Shown here in pieces: positions 11,801 through 19,929 of a stretch of DNA of 19,929 nucleotides (position 1 is the stretch's first letter; every line of letters begins with the position of its first letter). The position numbers and the translations under genes are program-made. Source of the stretch: Rhizomucor pusillus (taxonomy: Eukaryota; Mucoromycota; Mucoromycetes; Mucorales; Lichtheimiaceae). The notes under the pieces are model-generated. The model was not told the origin of the DNA and searched no databases. It saw only the letters and a program-made list of their open reading frames with translations. The stretch lies in contig FWWN02000474.1 of NCBI GenBank assembly GCA_900175165.2, positions 1 through 19,929 on the forward strand, given 5' to 3'.

Positions 11801-12773
11801 AATGATCGTGAGATTGCCATTGATATTGCAGCAAACATCGTGCCCATTGCATAGAGTCCGCAAACTGAAGAAGATGAAGTAGTATGAATTTTCGTTCAGA
11901 GATAGATGCGAGTCGAATGAGGCATCCGCCTATATGCATGATCCATGTCTGCAGGTCGTCCGTAAACGTCTTGACGGGCGCATCGCTGGTATTATTTGTT
12001 CTTCTCTGCGCTGCAAAGAGAGTATTGAGCATACGCTCTAAAGTGACTACGTCGTCATTTCTTGATTCCGAATCTTTTGTTGACAGGCTGCTCTCATTCT
12101 GATAGTCGATGTCAGTTTTACTATCAGGCCGATGATTTAACGCCCACAACGTATCGTCGACGTAAGCCTGGGTGAGAATTCGTGACAATTTTGCTTCATA
12201 AAGTTGACGAAAAAGGCTAACGTTGGCATCCTCTCGAACATGACGCAATATTTCTCTTAACTGGTCGACCTCTGCCGTTTGCAAGGTAGCCACCTGACCG
12301 GTACACTCGAACTCTACATCCATGTTGTCTCCGCATTTCCCGCGCAATATTATCTGATCTGGTTCCAGTTTCCATATCCGCATCGCAGTATCTCGTTCGC
12401 TGGCCTGCATCTCTGCAATAGCTTCTTTTGCATCTGCAGTCTGCTCCAAATGTCTTTTGTAGTCGGCCAACATCCACGCCAGTCTTTCATCCTGCTTCGC
12501 ATCTCGCTCTAATGAATCGTAGAATTCTTTTGCTGTGCTCTCTATGTCCTGAGAATTCAGAGAACTTGCCGTCTCCTCTTGTCGATTTGATTTGCGTTCG
12601 GGAAGAAACCTGACTTTACAACGACGCGTTTGTTTATTGCTGTGCAATACCAGACTGCATTTCTCTTCCAGATATACCTCTTTTCTTCGAGCGAGATTCA
12701 ACCGGCTTGCTATCTTTAGCTTGTCTTAGAGAATTGTAGAATTCTCTTGAGCGCCAATGACTGTACCTCGCAT
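5877..12773 (-). CDS. EPG5: EPG5-like autophagosome-lysosome tethering protein
   Basis: A frame of about 2275 codons runs unbroken from 12709 to the stop at 5877-5879. I assign it to the EPG5 family from remembered conserved blocks. Numbered from the Leu codon at 12701, these are the coiled coil and 'RIWKLEPDQI' region (about 55-125), 'TFSNELLSVLSLGVLTF' (363-380), 'LPFQAMSVHSLWKL' (448-461), 'HPFVISLLLRW' followed by 'GMALYLFRSLPLEKW' (571-605), 'IYRWLQHIL' with 'EHPLLPAYLQMFF' (about 1093-1120) and 'AMWLWLGN' (about 1187). Animal EPG5 is about 2500-2600 residues. There it is a Rab7 effector on late endosomes/lysosomes that stabilises SNARE assembly for autophagosome fusion. The rest is alpha-helical with no membrane segment; a Ser/Lys-rich linker lies near 1280. 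The frame has no ATG before Met77. I propose a 57-nt GT-AG intron (12766-12710) that joins a short 5' exon, with the nearest ATG at 12773-12771. That exon may extend further (coding-like up to about 12850), so the true 5' end is unresolved. Family assignment is fairly sure; the start is not. Confidence 0.82.
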
Positions 12774-13742
12774 AAGTCCACTGAAAATCCGTCGCAAACT
12801 GCGATCGTACGGTAAAGGAACTTTAATCGGATCAAACAGCTCTGCTAAAAGGCAAGAATAAGTTCGTGATTGACAACATTCAAACTGCTGTGATGATACA
12901 TGTGAACAAGTAGCGTCCAGACGAGAAAAACACTTAAGTAACGGTAGTGTGTGTAGACAGCACCAGATCACCGCCAAGTGAATTTCCCGCTTCTTGGTCA
13001 GATTAATGCAATGCACATCTTTTTTCCCTAGTGGCATGAAAATGTGCATAGCGATTACAATCTGCAAATAGCAAATAGACATGCGCTTCTAGTATAGCAC
13101 AATGCTGCGGCTAGTAAAGGGAACTCCTGTATATCTGGGAACATGCGCAGCACGTGCAGAGTTGATGTCTCATCACTATGCAGGAGAACTGAACAGATTG
13201 AATCGAATTTCACGAAACAAGGTGGGAGGAAGATCAGCTGCTGTAAGACGGAATATTGGCTAAATGTTATCCGGTTGTAAAGTGTACCGATGACGGAATT
13301 CATTGATATGTAACTACATGAATATCGCTTATATAATACCGTAACGCCATACTACAGCTGCTATACTTCTGTATCGAGATATCGGTGTACCGGTAAGCAG
13401 CCCCTTAAATGTACAAATTTCGAGCATCCGGCTGAGTGCATCAATTGTTGCATGCAATTCCGGCTGCAAGCTTCAGCAGTAACATTCACAGCATCATTCT
13501 GTCTGTAAAGCTTATCGATGATAACAGAGAACAATATATGAAAAAGATGAGCAATTATCGTCGGACCGGCAAGATTTAGCCTCCAGACGAGGAAATGGAA
13601 TCTTCGCCCGCATTTGGCTTCATGTGAGCGGACAAGATTAATCTTGGCTTATCAGCTTTGAAAATCAGAACATTGAACGAACGCGCTGGCTATAACTGAT
13701 GCAGTGCAAATGTGTACCGCGTCGCAAATATAACGTGATACG

Positions 13743-13780
13743 CCGCCTAAACCGCCTCCGACCGCTTAAAGTTTTCCGCC
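13743..13780. promoter_or_regulatory. cluster of CCGCC elements
   Basis: CCGCC occurs at 13743-13747, 13752-13756 and 13776-13780, with a CCGC at 13762-13765. All are on the same strand, and the first three are spaced 9-10 bp apart, close to one helical turn. The surrounding DNA is AT-rich, so the cluster stands out. It lies about 600 bp upstream of the transporter and could bind a zinc-finger regulator. This is inference; no factor is identified. Confidence 0.35.
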
Positions 13781-14302
13781 TCATTTGATTGGATAATATC
13801 TAGCTACCGACCATAAGCAGCTGCTACTGCGGCCCATCGAGCGTATGCCAAATAAGGTTACTGAGCGTCAATGCACTGGCACTCTCGAATGTTCTTCCAC
13901 ATTCATTGGCTGAACGAGGAAAAAACTTAGCACCGAGAGCCAGTTAGCAGGTAGTCTAAGTCTGGGGTTTCCGCCCGGTCCGGATAGCCGATGGAAACAT
14001 TCTACACGGCGCAGCACCTCACAAGATACGGATTAAATAGAACTTTTCGATAATATTGAGATGCTTGACAGCTGTGGGTACTAGACAAGGCAGAATTTGT
14101 GGACACAGGGCCTATTGATATCTGTTTTTGGAGTCTTTGTACTTCCAACGTTGCCTTTCATGGCGGCCCGTTAGAAACCGTTGTTTGTCTCCGCCAGGCA
14201 TAGTAGCATATTTGCAGCACAGATCGGCAACAGAAGTATCCGAGAAAAAAAATGGATGCCCGAACATGGCTTTCGCCGACTTCCCCGATAGGTTACAAAA
14301 AT

Positions 14303-14310
14303 TATATAAA
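14303..14310 (+). promoter_or_regulatory. TATA box of the ABC transporter gene
   Basis: A perfect TATATAAA followed by an A tract lies 62 nt upstream of the transporter ATG at 14373. That spacing suits a fungal TATA-dependent promoter with a short leader, a pattern common for inducible transporters. Confidence 0.55.
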
Positions 14311-14372
14311 AAAAGGTATGGGTGTGCGACTGTGTATCAGACCTCTTCCTTTCGACTTGTTTGGCAATAGAC

Positions 14373-17300
14373 ATGCCAACTGAGAAAGATGATCATTCGT
14401 TGGCAGAGTCCAACAAAACAATTACCGGCGAGAACGCTGGAAACGCAAACACCTTTGGTGAACCTAATGCCAACGCGGTCGATGTAGACGGTATGTAAAT
14501 CACTATATTTCTTCCGTCCCCTGACCCGGCCACTCACTCCGTTACTGCAGCTGCCATCAGCGAGTACAAAGAACTCAAGCGTGAACTATCAAAGATCAGC
14601 CGCAAGTCGACAACGCACGAAGGCAAACTCGAAGAGGGTCAAGCCGCTGCAGAAGAATTCAACCTCGATGATTTCTTGCACGGTGAACGGCGTCAACAGT
14701 CTGAAGCCGGTATGAAGCCCAAGCATTTGGGTCTCATTTGGAAAAATGTTACTGTCGAGGTAAGACAGGCTTACAGATCAAGACAAGTTCCTAGGCTAAT
14801 AATTCATTGTTGATCAGGGTCTGGGTGCTGACGCCCATACTATCCCGACTGTCCTCAGCACTCTTGGTGACATGATTCAGTTTTGGAAGTATTTTGGCAT
14901 CGGTATCAAAGGCAGCAAAAAGACCATCCTTCGCGATCAGACTGGTTTCGTCCGAGACGGTGAAATGCTCCTAGTTCTCGGTCGTCCTGGCGCAGGTTGT
15001 ACTTCACTGCTCAAGGTTCTATCCAACATCCGCGGTGCTTTCACCCGCATCGACGGTGAAGTCAGCTACGGCGGCATCAATCACAAGACATTCGCGAAGT
15101 ATTACCGCGGCCAAGTCATCTACAACGAAGAAGAAGATATGCACTATCCCACTCTTACACTCAAGCAAACCCTCCAATTCGCGCTGCGCAACAAGACTCC
15201 CGGTCGGCGCCTGCCGAACGAAACCAGAGAAGACTTTATCAACAAGATCTTGTACCTGCTCGGCAACATGCTTGGTCTCACCAAGCAAATGAACACTATG
15301 GTCGGCAACGCCTTCGTCCGTGGTCTTTCCGGTGGTGAACGCAAGCGCTTGTCTATCGCTGAAGTCATGACAACACAGAGCTCAATCTGGTATGTAATGT
15401 TACATATATATAGCAATGATTCTTCTTATTCTAACCCATTATGTGAAGTCTTTGGGATTGTTCAACTAGAGGTTTGGACGCTGCATCCGCTCTTGACTAT
15501 GTCCGTTCTCTTCGAATCATGACCGATATCTTCAGCAAGACTACTGTTTCGACATTGTACCAGGCATCCAACAGCATTTACGAATTATACGATAAAGTTC
15601 TTCTTCTCGACGAAGGTTACTGTCTCTACTTTGGCCCTGTCAGTGAAGCTAAGGCCTACTTTGAAGACCTTGGTTTCTACTGTCCTCCTCGCAAATCCAC
15701 GCCAGATTTCTTGACTGGTCTCTGCAACCCTCTTGAGCGTCAATACAAACCTGGCTGCGAAGAATCAGCTCCACACCACGCACCCGAATTCGCCGAACGC
15801 TACTATCAATCTGATATCTACAAGCGTATGATGGAAGAACTGCGAGACTACGAAGCCGAAATCCAGAGAGAAAAACCATCCGAGGTTTTCAAGGCTGCTG
15901 TTGCAGAAGAGCATCAAAAGTATGCTCCCAAAGGCGAACCATACACTGCATCTTTCTATCAACAAGTCAAAGCACTTACCATCCGTCAATACCATCTTCT
16001 CATCAAAGATTATCCTGCACTCATCTCCCGTTATGGCACTATTCTCATTCAAAGTCTTATCATGGCATCTTGTTTCTACAACCTTCCCCTCACTGGTTCC
16101 GGCGCTTTCTCCCGCGCAGGTGGTCTTTTCTTCTCGCTCTTGTTCAACGCTTTCATCTCTCAAACCGAACTTGTCAACTTTTTGATGGGCCGTCCTGTTC
16201 TGGAAAAGCACAAGCATTTTGCAATGTATCGACCAAGCGCCTTTTACATTGCTCAGGTTGTTCTTGATGTTCCATACGCTGTTGTCCAAGGTAAGCAGAA
16301 ACATTTATCGCAACTCACTGAATCCAGTACTAAAACAATCATTTCTTTCTAGTCCTGTTGTTCGAAATCTGTTCCTACTTTATGATGGGCTTAAATCTGG
16401 ACGCTGGCCGTTTCTTTACCTATTTCATTACGTTATTTTTCATTAAGTAAGCACTGTAAAGATATCTGCTGAATTTTTTGTTACTCACATGCAAATTTTG
16501 CTTCTATATCACAGTATGATGATGAATGGTCTGTTCAGATCATTTGGTGCCATCTTTTCAAGCTTCTTCCTGGCCACGCAGGTTTCTGGTATTTTGCTCA
16601 TCGCCCTTGTTACCTACATTGGTTACCAAATCCCTTATAATACTATGCATCCTTGGCTGTTCTGGTAAGTTTTCCTTTTTGGAACTGTGTAATGTGTAAT
16701 GGTAGGCAAATGTCCTAACCAGTGTATATCCAGGATTTACTGGATGAATCCTTTGGCTTATGGTTACAAAGCAATCCTTAGCAATGAAATGCACGGTCAA
16801 GTGTATTCTTGCGAAGGTCAAGGCAACTCCGTTCCGTACGGTCCAGGTTACGATGACTGGAACTACAAGACTTGCACTATGAAGGGTGGCCAAGCAGGTC
16901 AAAACTATGTCATTGGTGATGACTACCTGCGCACTGCTCTTTCGTACGAACCTAACCAACTCTGGGCTCCTGACTTCGTTGTCGTTGTTGCTTTCTTCTT
17001 GTTCTTTACCTTCGTTTGTGCTTTCTTCATGGAGTTCAAAGGTCTCAACAAGGGCGGTACTCTTACTAAACTGTATGCTCCCGGTAAAGCTCCCAAGCCC
17101 CGTACTATGGAAGAAGAGGACGAACGTCGTCGCAGACAGAAGGAAATTACCGACCAAATGGAAAGCATTTCTACTGGTACGACTTTCTCCTGGCACCACA
17201 TTAACTACACCGTACCTTTCAAGGGTGGTCCATTGCAGCTTTTGAACGATGTCTCTGGTATCGTCAAGCCTGGTCATTTGACTGCTCTTATGGGTTCTTC

Positions 17301-19202
17301 CGGTGCTGGTAAGACCACCTTGTTGGATGTCCTCGCTCGTCGCAAGACCATCGGTAAAGTCGACGGCCGCATCTACCTTAACAATGAAGCTTTGATGAAG
17401 GACTTTGAACGTATCACTGGTTACTGTGAACAGATGGATATCCATCAGCCTGCTGTTACTGTCCGTGAAGCTATGCGTTTCTCTGCCTACTTGCGCCAGG
17501 ATGCCGATGTCCCCAAGTCTGAGAAGGACGCCTACGTCGAACAGATTATTACTCTTTTGGAAATGGAAGATATCGCAGATGCTCAGATCGGTGATGTCGA
17601 ACATGGCTTTGGTATCTCTGTTGAAGAACGCAAGCGTCTCACTATTGGTATGGAACTCGTCGCCAAGCCCAAGCTTTTGTTCTTGGATGAACCTACCTCT
17701 GGTCTCGACTCTCAAAGCTCTTACAACATTGTCCGTTTCATCCGCAAGTTGGCAGACGCTGGTTGGCCTGTGCTCTGTACCATTCACCAGCCTTCCGCTA
17801 TTCTCTTTGAACACTTTGACCACTTGCTGCTTCTGGTCCGAGGTGGCAAGACCGCTTACTATGGTGAAATTGGCCCCGACGCTCGAACCATGATTAATTA
17901 CTTTGAGTCCAATGGTGGACCGAAGTGCGGTGAAAGCACAAATCCTGCAGAATATATTTTGGAGGTTGTCGGTGCAGGCACTGCTAATGCTGGCAAGGCT
18001 ACTCGCGATTGGTCGGAAATCTGGAAGAACTCGCCGCAAGCAAAGGCTCTTGAAGAAGAACTCGAGCAAATCCATCAAACTGCAAACAAGAACCCTACTC
18101 GCAAGGCCTTGACTTATGCTACGCCATTCTGGACTCAATTCTGGCTTGTCTTGAAGCGTATGACTCTAGCTTACTGGAGATCACCTGAGTAAGTCGATCT
18201 TCGTACCTTTAGCTTATTTGTACGTATTAACTAACATTTTTCTGTTGCTTAGGTACAACATTGGTCGCTTTGTTACTCTCATGTGTACCTCTTTGATCAC
18301 TGGTTTCACTTACTGGAAGCTGTCGCCCTCATCGACTGATATGCAGAACCGTCTCTTTGCCCTGTTCAGCACTTTCATTATGGCAATGATTCTTATTATC
18401 CTGGCCCAGCCCAAGTTCATGACAGAACGTCTTTACTTTAGACGTGAATACGCCTCTAGATTCTATGGCTGGGCACCTTTCGCATTCTCTGCTATTCTTG
18501 TAGAGATCCCATACATCATTTTCTTCAGCACCTTCTTCATGTTTGGCTTCTACTGGACTGCTGGTTTGACGAACACATCAGATGCCGTCGGCTACTTCTG
18601 GATTACGCTGGTTGTCTTTGTCTTCTGGGCTGTCACTCTGGGTACGTAAACATAATCCCCCTAAGGAAGGAATATAAAAAGCTTACAATGCATGAATGAT
18701 TTTAGGTTTCGTTATTGCCTCCGTTGCCGAAATTCCTACCATGGCCGCTGTCATCAACCCTGTTGTCGTCTCTGTGCTTATCCTGTTTGCCGGTCTTATG
18801 CAACCTCCCAGCGCTATGCCCAAGTTCTGGAGCTCATGGATGTATTGGTTGGGTCCTTTCCACTACTACATTGAAGGTCTTGCAGTCAACGAACTTCAGC
18901 ACGTTACTGTTGTATGCAACGATAACGATCTTATCCGCTTCAACCCGCCTCCTGGTCAAACTTGCAGCCAGTACACGGAGAACTTCTTCGCCTACGGTGC
19001 TCCTGGATACATCGCGAACCCGAATGCCACTAGCAACTGTGGTTACTGCAGCTACAAGTCTGGTACCGAATACTTCACCCTCAACTTCCAGTGGGATGCC
19101 TCCCACAAATGGCGTAACTGGGGTATTTTACTGTGTTACTTCGTTTTCAACGTCCTTGTATTCTTGGTTCTTTGCTACTGGAAACGCAAAGCCCGACGTT
19201 AA
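14373..19202 (+). CDS. full-size ABCG/PDR-type ABC transporter
   Basis: This is a membrane ATPase, probably exporting drugs or lipids across the plasma membrane; the substrate cannot be read from sequence. Nine exons join in frame: 14373-14490, 14551-14759, 14818-15389, 15449-16290, 16353-16446, 16515-16664, 16734-18188, 18253-18641 and 18706-19202. All introns are GT-AG, 58-69 nt, and the product is 1441 residues, typical for the family. The order is the reverse ABCG layout, NBD-TMD-NBD-TMD. NBD1 has the PDR-type degenerate Walker A GRPGAGCTS (164-172, Cys170 in place of Lys), the signature LSGGE (279-283) and WDCSTRGLD (302-310) in place of a Walker B Glu. TMD1 spans about 490-760. NBD2 has a complete Walker A GSSGAGKT (849-856, Lys855), a degenerate signature ISVEERKRL (956-964), Walker B LLFLDE (Asp980, Glu981) and the switch His1013. 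TMD2 spans about 1150-1435 and has a Cys-rich outer loop before the last helix. So one ATP site should be catalytic and one degenerate. Confidence 0.95.
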
Positions 19203-19929
19203 ATGGTTTTATTGTAAGTTTATATTATACTCGTCATTTAATAAAACAAGCATTAAACCTCATTTAGATACAATCTACAATAAACTCTTTACGACCAATC
19301 TTATGTAAACTCATTGATTTTGTATAACAAGGTTACTGGATAAATATCGATCTGGATAAAGAGCATTGTTGCAACTCCTCCAGTGAGGGTGGATCAAAAT
19401 ATTTGAAGTCGAAAGCCGGTGTCGAGCTTGTCTCGAGAATTCTTCACGCTTAAACGTCAATGGAAGTTCTCTTCGGTGCTCTTGAAGTTATTCATAGTTT
19501 CAGATACGAATCATTAATGGTTATCATTGGACGTTGATGCATATTTTTTGCAATATTCATATTTATATTCATAGAAAATGATTGAAAAACTACTCTCGGT
19601 TGTTTTAAGTTACTTTTTCTCATGACCTTACGGCACAAACTGAATCTCTGTTCTCGAACCGTTTCTAATACTTTTTCAGAAGGTCGTCAAAAGGTCAACA
19701 AATGTTTATTCCTCTATTTTCAATGCTAAAAGTTGCATATTATTATCGATTTAAGGATATTGCTTTCTGCATCGTCGCAGATGATCCATTTTTCCGCAAT
19801 GATTACAATGTTGTGGCATTTCTCTTGCAATTTTAGCAATTTTATAGGATATACAGGTACAGATGTACGTAGAAGAGATGTGCGTAGATGTGATAAAGAA
19901 GAACAAATTTCTAGAGTCTCTCAAGCAGG
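19203..19929. other. 3' flank of the transporter gene, no gene seen
   Basis: AT-rich sequence with no supported coding region on either strand. A small direct repeat of the form AGATGTRCGTAG occurs twice near 19861-19890 and looks incidental. The next gene presumably starts beyond the window. Confidence 0.5.
19240..19284 (+). terminator. poly(A) signals of the transporter mRNA
   Basis: Two exact AATAAA hexamers lie at 19240-19245 and 19279-19284, 38 and 77 nt after the stop codon. Both are suitably placed for cleavage of the transporter transcript, so alternative 3' ends are possible. Confidence 0.6.

Larger units (their letters stand above)
12774..14372. other. divergent intergenic region between EPG5-like gene and transporter
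   Basis: About 1.6 kb separates the two head-to-head genes. The right two thirds hold regulatory-looking elements, listed separately. On the minus strand the stretch 12767-12850 reads as plausible coding sequence continuous with the EPG5-like frame, preceded by a pyrimidine-rich AG acceptor near 12847. Further 5' exons of that gene may therefore lie at about 12870-13300, but I could not identify them. I see no tRNA, no transposon ends and no long repeat. Confidence 0.5.

Noticed and set aside
5877..12709. Identification as Urb2/Npa2 ribosome biogenesis factor
   Set aside because: Length and the ordered conserved blocks fit EPG5 better, and the C-terminal signature expected for Urb2 was not seen.
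12726..13082. 118-codon minus-strand frame as a separate gene
   Set aside because: Only its 3' end looks coding, and that part is in frame with the EPG5-like gene across a likely intron. The upstream part is low-quality, Cys-rich translation typical of non-coding DNA.
13055..13303. 82-codon minus-strand frame upstream of the EPG5-like gene
   Set aside because: It could be a 5' exon, but no splice path to the main frame is convincing and the protein matches nothing known to me.
16558..18138. Long minus-strand open frame opposite the transporter
   Set aside because: It lies exactly antisense to conserved NBD2 and TMD sequence, in codon register, and crosses a sense intron. Its translation has no recognisable domain. 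Codon bias explains it.
1..19929. tRNA genes, transposon ends, CRISPR arrays, viral remnants
   Set aside because: No T-loop consensus with a matching acceptor stem, no terminal inverted repeats with target duplications, no spaced repeats and no viral domains were seen by eye.

Overview
The window is eukaryotic nuclear DNA, most likely from an early-diverging (Mucoromycota-like) fungus. Three genes carry many short GT-AG introns (53-100 nt), some with fungal-style CTAAC branch sites. Genes are 100-250 bp apart on the left side. The recognisable proteins include a full-size PDR/ABCG transporter. No database search could be run, so the phylum is an inference.

Layout from left to right: (1) 1-1318 has no gene I can support. 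(2) 1319-2520, minus strand, is a six-exon gene for a 293-residue protein. It has the basic/serine-rich tail and coiled-coil stalk of a fungal kinesin-14 but stops where the motor domain should begin. (3) 2748-3629, minus strand, is a single-exon gene for an unrecognised membrane protein with two transmembrane segments and a cysteine-rich, heavily N-glycosylated ectodomain. (4) 3844-5757, plus strand, is a six-exon gene for the cytosolic phenylalanyl-tRNA synthetase alpha subunit, divergent from (3). (5) 5877 to about 12773, minus strand, holds an almost uninterrupted 6.8-kb reading frame that I recognise as a homologue of EPG5, the Rab7 effector that tethers autophagosomes to late endosomes/lysosomes in animals. 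It converges on (4). (6) About 1.6 kb of intergenic DNA lies between (5) and (7), with a cluster of CCGCC elements and a TATA box. (7) 14373-19202, plus strand, is a nine-exon gene for a 1441-residue full-size ABCG/PDR transporter. (8) 19203-19929 is a 3' flank with poly(A) signals and nothing else evident.

The genes do not form a pathway. They look like a housekeeping neighbourhood (tRNA charging, autophagy, microtubules, drug or lipid efflux). I found no operon-like logic, mobile element, RNA gene or virus-derived sequence. The points most worth following are the EPG5 homologue in a probable fungus (EPG5 was described as specific to multicellular animals), the motorless kinesin-14-like protein, and the Dictyostelium-like signature motifs of the transporter.
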